The notes: generated by a model from the sequence alone, not told the origin. Shown: positions 1 through 11,127, numbered from the stretch's first letter. The stretch: DNA of 64,000 bases from Begonia masoniana (GCA_022432975.1 CM039515.1:23082923-23146922); one strand, 5' to 3'. Numbers and translations are program-made.

Positions 1-1782
1 TCCTTAGTTAGGAGCTTAGATTTAAGTTTGAGGTTCGTTTATTTAAGTTTGATTTTTATGCCCCTATTTGTGAAATGCTCTAGGTGGAGACAACTTTACG
101 GACGGTGCTCGGCTTACTACGGACGCCAGGTAAGTGGATGTTAGGTTTCCGGCCCTTAAGGCCCTACATCGTGTCAACGTTAGGTTTTTGTTGTTTGATG
201 ATGATTTTCTGATCGTGGGGTTTGTTGTGTCGGGTAGCCTAAGATGTTACTTTTTAGTTGTTGTTAAGTTCGTTATAAGTAAAGCATGTCTATGTATGTT
301 ATGGATTATTTGGTGATATGTCTCGATGATATGTTATACTCAGGTTCCTCATGCATCATGTTTTCTTAAATGTTATATGAAATGCTTCATGCCTAATGTA
401 TGTAAAAGAAATGTCACGATTTCGTGTGGGTGGGACTGTATGGCCATATACAACAAAACTATTGTCACTATCCACGCGTTGGATCATGAATACGGCCGAA
501 AGGACTATGTACACGCACTTGGCCATGCCTCCCTGACAAGATGCTCACCTTAATCCATGTTAAAGAAAGAAAATGAATAAGAATAAGTAAATGAAAAAGT
601 TCATGCATTCATGTACATGTTAAGTATAGTGCATCCCCTTACTAAGCCTTAGGCTTAATGTTTATGTTGTATGATGTAGGTGACAGGTGTGAAGGTGAGA
701 GTTTCTCTCGATGAAAAGAATAGGTGGTTGACGGGGAGGATCGTGGCGACGGGCGTGTTTTGGCTTGGCATGACGACTCGTGTATGGATTCTGAATATTT
801 GGGATGTTATGATGTATAGAAGATCATGAGTGAAAAGAACGAAGAATTTAGGTTGTTTAGTTGAAAATGATATTTTGGGCATAGGGTAATGAACGTAGAT
901 TTTGAGTTTGTTTTATTTGGATGAATCCGTACATGTTTATTTGGTGAATTTTAGAATTTCCGCATCTATGATAAGTAGTTGGAATTGTAGTTTTATTGAT
1001 ATGTTTGATGATTTAGGTGTTTTTGAACCATGTGGGTTGATTCTGTTTTAAGGCTACCCACGCCATTTGTTTTCAAGAAGTCTCTGTTAAGTTGTGAGTT
1101 AAATGACTTAGTGGTTTTAAGGTGTTTAGTTTGTTTAGTGTGTTAATTTGAGATGTTTAAGGTGCAGGGGTGAAAACAGAGCAATTGCATAAAGTGTATG
1201 CTCTCTGGAATGTATGAATGCTAGAGGGCTAAGTAAAAATAAAAGGGAAGAGAAGAATAGATGGATCGCAGCATAGCATTAGCGATCGATCTCTATTATT
1301 TATAGAGATCGATCGCCATGAAGAAATGGGAAGGCAGCGATCGATTTCTATACTTTATAGAAATCGATCGCCCTTTTCCTTTTTAATGCCAGCGATCGAT
1401 CTCTATGTTATATAGAGATCGATCTCCATCTTTTTATTAAATGCTATTCACTTTTCATTAAATGCTATTCCACTTAAATGCTATTTTACTTTTCATTAAA
1501 TGCTATTCCACTTAAATGCTATTTTACTTTTTATTAAATGCTATCCCACTTTTTATTAAATGTTGTTTTACTTTTTATTTAAATTCTGTTTTACGGTTTT
1601 ACCCTCCCTTTTATTAATAGTTTTAAATTGATTTAAATTATGTTTAATTAGTTGTTTTCTGGGAGTTACAGAAGTGTAAAAAAAAAAAAATTTATTACAT
1701 AGTTCTACGAGAGTAGGGAGGTTGAGTTGGGATTAAGTTATGGCTAGGCCGTGACGGCCCTGACCGGGTTGGGGTCGTTACA
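1..1782 (+). repeat. E1 5' LTR (3' two-thirds only)
   Basis: It ends GGGGTCGTTACA just before the primer-binding site. Position 1 corresponds to 5610 in the 3' LTR, so about 880 bases of U3 and leader are missing at the window edge. It holds a predicted intron (131-678), a palindrome cluster (1282-1426) and a short tandem repeat of an attaaatgctattc-type unit (about 1435-1570). Confidence 0.93.
1282..1426. repeat. Palindrome cluster in E1 5' LTR
   Basis: Three long hairpins lie in a row: arms 1282-1296/1302-1316 (15 bp, 5-nt loop), 1337-1352/1356-1371 (16 bp, 3-nt loop) and about 1394-1406/1412-1424. All are built on GCGATCGATCTCTAT or a close variant. The same cluster is at 6890-7034. Confidence 0.9.
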
Positions 1783-1786
1783 ATTT

Positions 1787-1799
1787 TGGTATCAGAGCG
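1787..1799 (+). other. E1 primer-binding site (tRNA-Met)
   Basis: TGGTATCAGAGCG starts 4 nt after the LTR end. It is complementary to the 3' end of plant initiator tRNA-Met, the usual primer of this lineage. Confidence 0.92.
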
Positions 1800-1952
1800 A
1801 TTGAGTTTTAAAAGCGATTCTACGGACTGCCTGCCAAACATGAACCGCCGCACGAGGACTCTCCATCGACTGTAAGTATTTAAGTTTAAATATGATTCAT
1901 AGACGTTTATATTGTTTTGTCTTGTGTTTGTACTGTGTCTAGGAACAAGAAA

Positions 1953-2507
1953 ATGCCGAAAGCACCTAGACAACCTGAGGAGAATCTCATTAGCCAGCTT
2001 ATAGACATAGTGCACCGACAATCAGAACAGATAGAGATTTTACTCAGCCGAGATGGGAATGGTAGTGGACAAGGTAGTGTTTCATGGAACCGAGGTAGAG
2101 AACAAACTAGGCAATTTCAACCTCCAACGTTTGGTGGATATGTTATGGATCCGAATCAGGTTGAGGGGTCCCTTGATGATTTTCCGTCACCCCCAGTCAA
2201 TGAAAGGCCACCACCAGCGAGGGACATTAAGAGGGCCGATGATTCGTTGATTGTGCTGGATAGGAGCAAACGACCCCGAGGAGCTCGTCAAGCTCCTCGA
2301 TGCCCTACATGTCTGAAGAATCACTTCGGGGAGTGTAAGTTGCATTCCGACCGATGTTTTAGGTGCGATAGAAGGGGTCACAGAGCCAGGGATTGTCTAG
2401 GGCAGAGCAAGAAGCTACCGAGTGGTCCCTTAGGAACAATTGCTATGACCGAAGATAGGGAAGTTGCCCAACCAAGTGTGGTTCCAGGTATGATTTTATT
2501 TCGGTAG
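1953..2507 (+). CDS. gag: E1 miniature Gag with zinc knuckles, capsid region missing
   Basis: 184 residues from the ATG at 1953, chosen because the start MPKAPRQPEE resembles the E5 Gag start MPRNQRQP. The N-terminal stretch reaches FQPPTFGG, matching LKPPAFEG of E5, then jumps into linker and zinc-knuckle sequence. The roughly 200-residue capsid-like core present in E3, E5 and E6 is absent. Two zinc-binding motifs follow: CPTCLKNHFGEC and CFRCDRRGHRARDC. The frame stops at PGMILFR, exactly where protease begins in E2 and E5. Such a protein could bind RNA but probably could not build a particle alone. It has no stops or frameshifts, but selection cannot be judged from one copy. Confidence 0.75.
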   Translation: MPKAPRQPEENLISQLIDIVHRQSEQIEILLSRDGNGSGQGSVSWNRGREQTRQFQPPTFGGYVMDPNQVEGSLDDFPSPPVNERPPPARDIKRADDSLIVLDRSKRPRGARQAPRCPTCLKNHFGECKLHSDRCFRCDRRGHRARDCLGQSKKLPSGPLGTIAMTEDREVAQPSVVPGMILFR

Positions 2508-4717
2508 TCTATAGAATGAAGAATATTAAAAATAGGGGTGTAGTTTAGTGTAAGAATTAAATAGTAAGATGTGTAAAACAGATAGAAGTAGACATAAGGA
2601 TAAAAGATATTAGGTGGGAGAGTTACTAGGTGATTGGGATAAGTAGGGCAATAAATTAAATACATGACAACGTAAGCCTTGAAAAGAAATAGTTATTCAT
2701 TAACATAGGTAATCTAGCTTGATACTATTAGTATGTCTAGGTAAATAAGGGGATATAGTGGAAACTCTTATTTTTGGGTTAGCACAAAGTTTGAGGTATT
2801 TAGATAAGGCAATGTTCGAGATTCCAGCTCACGTAAATTGTCTAGAGAATACGAGAGGTGTGGGTTACTTTTGCTAGATGATACAATTGATCGATACAAA
2901 ATCTTAGATGTATAATCTGGGTGACTACATAGAGGTGCTGGTATTAATCAATATTGATGTGGAAAGTAAAGAGATCTAGAAGAGGTGGGAAAATTTATAA
3001 GTAGTAGACGTATTAGATAATTTGATGTTGCTTAACCAAGAGACTTAGGGTAATGTATGAGAGTTGGAAATTATTTGGAGCGCCTAAATAGTAGGAGTAA
3101 TTAGTCAAATAAGAGTTTAGCGCCTTAGATTGAAGGTCATGTTTAGAAAATTAATACAATGTTAGAAGGGAAGGTGAATCTATAGGAGTAAGTGTCAATG
3201 ATGAGAAATGTGACGAAGATAAAAGATTTCAGATTCCTTGAGTCACGAGCGATGACATAATTTAAGTTAAGAACTCCCAGACTGGAGGATTATTTCCTAG
3301 ATGAAAGTAGGGACATAAGTTCTTGAGGAACTAGGAAGGGAAACCTTAACGAAGAGATAGTTCTAAGTGTTTGTAAATTTTAAGAGATTAGGATTAACGT
3401 TGTAAATCTACCAATGGCAAGTCGTTAAATGAATCATTACTAGAGGACCAATCGAAATAGTTAGAACTTAACTAGAAGAAAGGAAGGAACAGTAAACTAG
3501 TTAGTAACCTTCGAGGAAGTCCTTGGAAGATAACAAAAGTAAGTGTAAGGCTTTGCTTAATTAAATGAGCGATTTACGATAGAAGTTAAATTCGATTGTG
3601 AAGTCTTGCGAATAAGGGATTTAAGAGTTATCAAGTACATTAGAAATAAGATTGAATTAGGAAGCTTCAAAGATTTGACCTGTATGTAACGAAGTCGAAG
3701 CTAATGATTTTGTAAATAGCTTAGGTTAAGGTTGATAAACTTGAGAGTGCGAAGGAGATCGTAACTTGAGGAAATAGAAACTATGTGATATAAGGTGAAA
3801 TGGCCGGTTAGATAGAATTCGGGTTTTCAGATAGTGTTGTGCAGGTAAGTAAGAGAAATAACTAGATCAAAGGAGGGATTGGAATAAGAGTCAAGTAGTT
3901 AAGATTATAGGATTTCGAACATATTGAATGAAAGGAAGAAAGATTTGCTCGAAGACTGTGCAAGTGAGCTTAGAAGTGAGATTAGAACGGGAGATATAGG
4001 AAAGTTACAAATAGTAGGTTACGACGATTGCTTGTGCACCCTTTACGGTGTTGGGTGGATAGTTTAACGAATTAATCTAGACTTAAGAATTTCTTAGTGA
4101 ATTGATGAAGCCCGAGGTAAGAGTTGAATGGAACGAGCATAGTGGACATAAACATAGAAACTTCGAGGATACCGTAAAAGCGTTGAGAGGTAGATTTAAG
4201 TGCTTAAGCCCTGTGTATAAGAATGACGATAGAGTAATTTAAGGAAATGTAGTGATTGCCCAAAAATATGTAGGTATAATGGATGAGAGTACTAAATAGG
4301 AAATGAGGTAGTGGTGTAAAGAAGAGTTCGCAATGGAAGGTTAGAATGAGAAATCTACGTACCAGGTCCTTAGTGTCATAAAATTTAAGAAGCCTTAAGG
4401 ATTAGATGTAGTTAGTTGTGCGTTGTTGTCACGAAATTTGAGGAGTTAGAGACCGAGTGAACTTAGCTTGATGTAAAATTCGAGGTCTTAGATGACAAAG
4501 GGTAAGTAGTAGTCGATGAAGGCATAAGTGATTTAGTTACGAAGTGTGTAACTATAAAGATTTAAAATTTTGGAAATGTAAGAAGTTATCAAGACCCGAA
4601 AGGTGATTAAGACCATAGTGGTGTTCAGGTTAGTTTTACGAACATCGTATTTAGATAATGTGAGGATGATTAATTAGAAGTTAACCAAGCAATAATTTTG
4701 GGGACAAAATTCCAATT
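2508..4717 (+). other. E1 non-coding purine-rich internal region
   Basis: It replaces protease-pol. The + strand is rich in A and G and poor in C, with frequent TAG/TAA/TGA in every frame and no recognisable pol motif. The same type of sequence occupies this place in E3 (18877-20581), E4 (29415-30264 and 45308-46672) and E7 (about 62400-64000). Confidence 0.75.
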
Positions 4718-4730
4718 AAGGAGGGAAGGA
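4718..4730 (+). other. E1 polypurine tract
   Basis: AAGGAGGGAAGGA lies directly before the 3' LTR, the expected place and composition of the plus-strand primer. Confidence 0.9.
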
Positions 4731-5738
4731 TGTAACACCCGAGATTTTTGGGTTTCCGCTCCAGGGGTATTTTCGTAAATAAGAAATATAGGTCCGTTTT
4801 GTGAGCGGACAGTTTTATTGGGACCTGAGGAATTTATAGAGATTTTTAGAAGAATAAGTAAATTTTTAGAAATTTAATTGATAGTTTAACGACGAGTTAC
4901 AGTTTTCCGCTTATAATGTTTTAAGTCGTAAAAATAGTAAAATAGGTCCGTTTTACGAACGGAGAGTTTCGTTAGAACCCTAGAAATAAGTTTGAATATT
5001 TGGAGAAATAAGGGAATTTTGGAGAAACCAAATCGATAGACGAAATCGCGAGTTAAGTAAAGGAAACTAACTAAGGGCAATATGGTAATTTGGAAAGTAA
5101 ATTTTAATAAAACTAAAACACTCCCTCCCTTTTCTCTCTCTCCCTTTCTGTTTCTCCTTTCTTCCAGACCCGAGAACCTCCCCTCCCTTTTCTTCTTTCT
5201 CCCTTTTTCTCTCCCTCTTTTCTCTTCCTCTCGGCCGATTCCTCAAGCTCGACGACTCCTCCATTTCTTCAACGTTTTCTCTTCGATTTTCTTTCCCCGA
5301 TCAACGCTCTAGGTGAGTACTACGTTTTAGTTAAATTTATTGGTGATTTAGGGTTGTATTTCGAATTAGGGTTTTATGAGAAATCGTTGGATTTTAGTTA
5401 GGAATCGTTAGTTTATTAATATTAACGCTCATTGAAGGTATATTAGCTATTATTGTGGTTGTTGGAGTTAGATTAGTGTTGGTTGTAATTATAATTGATT
5501 TTGGATTAGTTTAGGTTTTTGTAAACGAATATACGGGGTTTAGAAATTTGTGAGCGTAACGTGCTCGACGGAATGACTGAATGGAGAAAATGAAGTTATA
5601 GGAAAGATTTCCTTAGTTAGGAGCTTAGATTTAAGTTTGAGGTTCGTTTATTTAAGTTTGATTTTTATGCCCCTATTTGTGAAATGCTCTAGGTGGAGAC
5701 AACTTTACGGACGGTGCTCGGCTTACTACGGACGCCAG

Positions 5739-6286
5739 GTAAGTGGATGTTAGGTTTCCGGCCCTTAAGGCCCTACATCGTGTCAACGTTAGGTTTTTGT
5801 TGTTTGATGATGATTTTCTGATCGTGGGGTTTGTTGTGTCGGGTAGCCTAAGATGTTACTTTTAGTTGTTGTTAAGTTCGTTATAAGTAAAGCATGTCTA
5901 TGTATGTTATGGATTATTTGGTGATATGTCTCGATGATATGTTATACTCAGGTTCCTCATGCATCATGTTTTCTTAAATGTTATATGAAATGCTTCATGC
6001 CTAATGTATGTAAAAGAAATGTCACGATTTCGTGTGGGTGGGACTGTATGGCCATATACAACAAAACTATTGTCACTATCCACGCGTTGGATCATGAATA
6101 CGGCCGAAAGGACTATGTACACGCACTTGGCCATGCCTCCCTGACAAGATGCTCACCTTAATCCATGTTAAAGAAAGAAAATGAATAAGAATAAGTAAAT
6201 GAAAAAGTTCATGCATTCATGTACATGTTAAGTATAGTGCATCCCCTTACTAAGCCTTAGGCTTAATGTTTATGTTGTATGATGTA
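5739..6286 (+). other. Predicted intron inside the E1 LTR
   Basis: GTAAGTGG follows CCAG at the donor. TGTAG|GTGACAG is at the acceptor, with CTTACTAAG about 33 nt before it, a normal branch-point distance. The same layout recurs in LTRs of other families, including E2 (11653-12174), S1 (14227-14830) and S4 (31502-32166). Splicing is inferred from the signals only. Confidence 0.5.
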
Positions 6287-6889
6287 GGTGACAGGTGTGA
6301 AGGTGAGAGTTTCTCTCGATGAAAAGAATAGGTGGTTGACGGGGAGGATCGTGGCGACGGGCGTGTTTTGGCTTGGCATGACGACTCGTGTATGGATTCT
6401 GAATATTTGGGATGTTATGATGTATAGAAGATCATGAGTGAAAAGAACGAAGAATTTAGGTTGTTTAGTTGAAAATGATATTTTGGGCATAGGGTAATGA
6501 ACGTAGATTTTGAGTTTGTTTTATTTGGATGAATCCGTACATGTTTATTTGGTGAATTTTAGAATTTCCGCATCTATGATAAGTAGTTGGAATTGTAGTT
6601 TTATTGATATGTTTGATGATTTAGGTGTTTTTGAACCATGTGGGTTGATTCTGTTTTAAGGCTACCCACGCCATTTGTTTTCAAGAAGTCTCTGTTAAGT
6701 TGTGAGTTAAATGACTTAGTGGTTTTAAGGTGTTTAGTTTGTTTAGTGTGTTAATTTGAGATGTTTAAGGTGCAGGGGTGAAAACAGAGCAATTGCATAA
6801 AGTGTATGCTCTCTGGAATGTATGAATGCTAGAGGGCTAAGTAAAAATAAAAGGGAAGAGAAGAATAGATGGATCGCAGCATAGCATTA

Positions 6890-7034
6890 GCGATCGATCT
6901 CTATTATTTATAGAGATCGATCGCCATGAAGAAATGGGAAGGCAGCGATCGATTTCTATACTTTATAGAAATCGATCGCCCTTTTCCTTTTTAATGCCAG
7001 CGATCGATCTCTATGTTATATAGAGATCGATCTC
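6890..7034. repeat. Palindrome cluster in E1 3' LTR
   Basis: Copy of the 1282-1426 cluster: three hairpins on a GCGATCGAT(C/T)TCTAT arm. Both LTRs keep three units. Confidence 0.9.
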
Positions 7035-7389
7035 CATCTTTTTATTAAATGCTATTCACTTTTCATTAAATGCTATTCCACTTAAATGCTATTTTACTTT
7101 TCATTAAATGCTATTCCACTTAAATGCTATTTTACTTTTTATTAAATGCTATCCCACTTTTTATTAAATGTTGTTTTACTTTTTATTTAAATTCTGTTTT
7201 ACAGTTTTACCCTCCCTTTTATTAATAGTTTTAAATTGATTTAAATTATGTTTAATTAGTTGTTTTCTGGGAGTTACAGAAGTGTAAAAAAAAAAAATTT
7301 ATTACATAGTTCTACGAGAGTAGGGAGGTTGAGTTGGGATTAAGTTATGGCTAGGCCGTGACGGCCCTGACCGGGTTGGGGTCGTTACA

Positions 7390-10300
7390 CGAAGAGGCCA
7401 AGTGAAAGCCATAATAGCCAAGGAGTAGGGGGAAAGGTGCAGAATGTTAGGAAATTTCCCCAGTGTCCTAAGTGTTTGAAGAATCACCCGGGGGAGTGCA
7501 GACTGGGCTTTGGGAAGTGTTTCAACTGTGAGGAGATTGGACACACATTCAAAGAGTGCTCGAAACCTAGGGTCACCAGATGCTACAGTTGTAACAAGGT
7601 CGACCACATTAGCAAGGATTGTCCGGTTCCCAAGAGTGGCCCTGCGATGATTAAACCAAGGATATTCTCCATGACAGAGTCGGGTGAGGAACAGCCTGCT
7701 GTGGTGTCAGGTACTATATTGATCAACTCTGTGCCCGCTTTTATTTTAATAGATTCTGGTGCCACACATTCATTTATAGCATCTGCTTTTGCTATAAAGT
7801 TAGATGTACAGTTTACCCCTTCCATGCATGTGTTTAATGTTGCATTGCCTTCTGGTGAACGCATGCACTCTAACCAAGTGATGCTTGACAGTGAAGTGTT
7901 GGTAGGAAATGTAAGTCTATCTGCTGACCTTATAGTTATGGATATAATAGGATTTGATGTAATCCTAGGAATGGATTGGTTGTTTAAACATCACGCCACA
8001 ATAGATTGTAGGACCGGAACAGTTAGCTTCCAACCCCCTGGTAGTTTGAAGCATACCTTTCAAGCCTCAAAGAAGAGTAAGGAATGTCTGTGATGACTTC
8101 TATTAACACAAGGCCTTCCCTGTGTGGAGAGTATTTGTGCTTCTTAGCTAGCGTTTTAGACACACAGCTTGTAGGAAAAGCAAACCCTCAGAACGTCCTG
8201 ATTGTCCAAGACTTCCCCGAAGTATTCTTGGATGACCTTCCTGGTTTGCCACCAGATAGGGAAATTGAATTTGTTGTAGATATTTACCCCGGAGCCGAGC
8301 CTGTATCTAAAAATCCATATAGACTGGCACCAACAGAACTTAAAGAATTAAAGAAACAGTTGGGGGAATTGTTGGATAAAGGGTTCATACGCCCTAGCTT
8401 TTCACCATGGGGTGCACCAGTCCTTTTTGTCAAAAAGAAAGATGGATCAATGCGTATGTGCATAGATTACAGAGAATTGAATAAGTTAACTGTCAAAAAC
8501 AAATACCCTTTACCGAGAATTGATGATTTATTTGACTAGCTTAGGGGTGCAAGAGTTTTCTCCAAGATTGACTTGAGGTCTGGTTATTACCAGCTAAAGG
8601 TTAAAACTGAAGATATCCCAAAGACTGCTTTTCGCACAAGGTATGGACATTATGAGTTTTTGGTTATGTCCTTTGGTCTGACTAATGCTCCAGCAGCCTT
8701 CATGGACCTCATGAATAGGGTGTTTCATGAGTTTTTGGACAAATTTATCATAGTATTCATAGACGACATTCTAATCTATTCTAGAACCAAGGATGAGCAT
8801 GCAGGGCACTTGAGCTTGGTGTTAGGATTACTGAGGCAACACCAACTCTATGCCAAATTTTCTAAGTGTGAGTTTTGGCTGGACAGAGTTCACTTTCTTG
8901 GTCATGTGATCTTTGGAGATGGGATATCTGTTGATCCAGCCAAGGTTCAAGCAGTTAGGGAATGTCCCCAACCGAAGAGTGCTACTGATATTTGAAGTTT
9001 TCTTGGACTAGCAGGGTATTACAGAAAGTTCATTGAAGGATTTTCAAAGATTGCTACACCCCTTACTAAGTTAACCAGGAAAAATGTGAAGTATATATGG
9101 ACCGATGAATGTGAACATAGTTTCATGACCTTGAAACAGAAACTAACCAACGCTCCAATTTTAACCCTTCCAACTGAGGATGGTAAATTTAGTATTTACT
9201 GTGATGCTTCCAAGATTGGTCTTGGATGTGTGTTAATGCAAGATGGTAAGGTCATAGCCTACGCCTCTAGACAGTTGAAAACTCATGAGAAGAATTACCC
9301 TACCCATGATTTAGAATTAGCTGCTGTAGTATTTGCACTTAAGATTTGGAGGCATTACTTGTATGGACAATCTTGTGAGATATTTTCAGATCACAAGAGT
9401 CTGAAGTATATCTTCACACAGAAGGAACTAAACATGAGGCAACGACGATGGTTGGAATTTGTTAAGGACTATGATTTCGAGATTAAATATCATCCCGGCA
9501 AGGCAAATATTGTGGCAGATGCCTTGAGTAGAGTAACAACATCAACCCCAACTATGAATTTCAGTATGCCATTAGCTTTGGAGGCTGAATTTCAAAAGTT
9601 CAATCTTGAAGCAGTATCCAGTGTAACAGCTATACTTTCAGCCATAACCTTAAAACCTACCATTCTAGAGAAAATAAGGGAAGCTCAGGCGAATGATGAT
9701 GAGTGTAACAAGTACAAGTCAAGCATGGATTCTACAGACAAGTCGGATTTTAACTATTCTGCTAATGGAATCCTTAAGTTTAGAAGTAGATGGTTTGTTC
9801 CTGCCATTAAGGAACTTCGGGATGAGATTCTTTCCGAAGCGCATTCTTCCAGATTTTCTGTCCACCCTGGGAGTACCAAGATGTACAAGGATCTTAAACA
9901 GCATTACTGGTGGCCAGGCATGAAACGAAGTGTGGCAGAATACGTTGGATCGTGTTTGTGTTGTCAACGGATTAAAGCCGAGCATTAGAGACCCTCAGGA
10001 ACATTGCAACCTTTACCAGTTCCTAAATGGAAATGGGAACAAATAACAATGGATTTTGTCGTTGGATTACCTAGGACAGCTAAGGGACATGATGCAATTT
10101 GGGTTATAGTCGACCGTCTAACCAAATCTGCTCATTTTCTGCCAATTAAGGTAACTTACTCAATGGATCAGCTTGCTGAATTGTACATGCAAGAGATTGT
10201 CAGATTGCATGGAGTTCCAAGTTCTATAGTTTCAGACCGAGACTCCAGATTTACATCTAAGTTTTTGAAGAGTTTGCACAAGACCATAGGAACACAACTT

Positions 10301-11092
10301 AGTTTTAGCACAGCCTTTCATCCTCAAACTGATGGACAATCCGAGAGAACTATCCAAACGTTGGAGGATATGCTTCGTGCATGTGTGCTGGAATTTCAAG
10401 GTTCTTGGAGTAAGTTTATACCGTTGGTTGAATTCTCTGATAATAACAGTTTTCAAGCAACAATAGGCATGGCACCATACGAGGCATTATATGGACGAAA
10501 ATGCAGATCTCCTTTATATTGGGATGAAGTTGGTGAAGCACAGTTGCTTGGTCCTGACATGGTGCAACAAACTGTTGAGAAGGTTGCCCTCATCCGACAG
10601 AGAATTTTGGCAGCTCAGAGTCGACAGAAGAGTTATGCGGATTGCAGGCGTAGAGAATTGGAATTTATGATTGGTGATGAAGTTTTTCTCAAGGTGTCAC
10701 CATTCAAAGGAGTTGTGAGATTTGGGAAGAGAGGAAAGTTGAACCCCAGATACATTGGACCATTCTTAATTTTGAAAAGGGTTGGAAGTGCAGCCTACAT
10801 GTTGCAGTTACCGGCTTCTATGGAAGGAATCCACAATGTATTCCATGTTTCTATGTTAAAGAAATGTGTAAGAGATCCATATCAGATTATGGAACAGCAG
10901 AACATTGAAGTTCTCCCTACTCTCGCATATGAGGAGAAACCTGTAAGGATCTTGGACTATGCAGTGAAGGTATTGCGCAAAAAGGAAGTTCCATTAGTGA
11001 AAGTCTTATGGCACAATCAGAACATAGAGGAGACAACTTGGGAACGCCAGCAAGACATGATGGACCAACATCCAGAACTATTCAGGTACTGA
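7390..11092 (+). pseudogene. gag-pol: E2 gag-pol (zinc knuckles, PR, RT, RNase H, INT, chromodomain-like tail), broken
   Basis: Zinc knuckles lie in the first ORF (7437-8093): CPKCLKNHPGEC, CFNCEEIGHTFKEC and CYSCNKVDHISKDC. Protease has the active site LIDSGATH at residues 104-111 of that ORF. A one-base frameshift near 8084-8093 separates protease from pol. RT has [16 protein letters not shown] and the catalytic FIDD at 8756-8767. RNase H has CDAS, HDLELAA, SDHKSL and VADALSR. Integrase has a zinc finger ending CLCCQ, then a D,D,E core ([28 protein letters not shown]) and a GPF module. The tail [14 protein letters not shown] resembles the chromodomain of Tekay-like chromoviruses. Three in-frame stops, TAG 8537, TGA 8993 and TAG 9986, fall where E5 has Q, R and Q. 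It is no longer functional. Confidence 0.93.
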
Positions 11093-11114
11093 ATTTTGAG
11101 GACAAAATTCTTTT

Positions 11115-11127
11115 AAGGAGGGTAGAT
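11115..11127 (+). other. E2 polypurine tract
   Basis: AAGGAGGGTAGAT lies immediately before the LTR and just after the pol stop codon. Confidence 0.88.

Larger units (their letters stand above)
1..7389 (+). mobile_element. E1: non-autonomous Ty3/gypsy LTR retrotransposon (TR-GAG type), 5' end outside window
   Basis: The first 1782 bases reappear almost unchanged at 5610-7389, so they are the two LTRs of one element. By eye they differ by about one substitution and two single-base length changes, so insertion was recent. Between them lie a tRNA-Met primer-binding site, a short gag, about 2.2 kb without coding potential and a polypurine tract. There is no protease, reverse transcriptase or integrase, so the element must borrow these. 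It sits inside the gag of E2; the 3' flank starts cgaag, and the matching TSD would lie left of the window. The anatomy fits published TR-GAG elements (Gag-only, non-autonomous). Confidence 0.9.
4731..7389 (+). repeat. E1 3' LTR
   Basis: 2659 bp, starting TGTAACACCCGAG and ending GGGTCGTTACA, so the two ends are near inverted repeats. In order it holds two U3 palindromes (4793-4808, 4947-4963), a C/T-rich leader (5113-5312) ending AG|GTGAGT, a 46-nt micro-exon-like piece (5693-5738), a donor (5739), a stem-loop (5760-5772), the motif CATGCATCATG, branch-point-like CTTACTAAG (6246-6254), acceptor TGTAG (to 6286) and palindromes (6890-7034). Confidence 0.95.

Noticed and set aside
326..553. 75-codon frame MICYTQVPH..., repeated at 5934-6161
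   Set aside because: Same reason: LTR duplication, inside the predicted intron, no motif.
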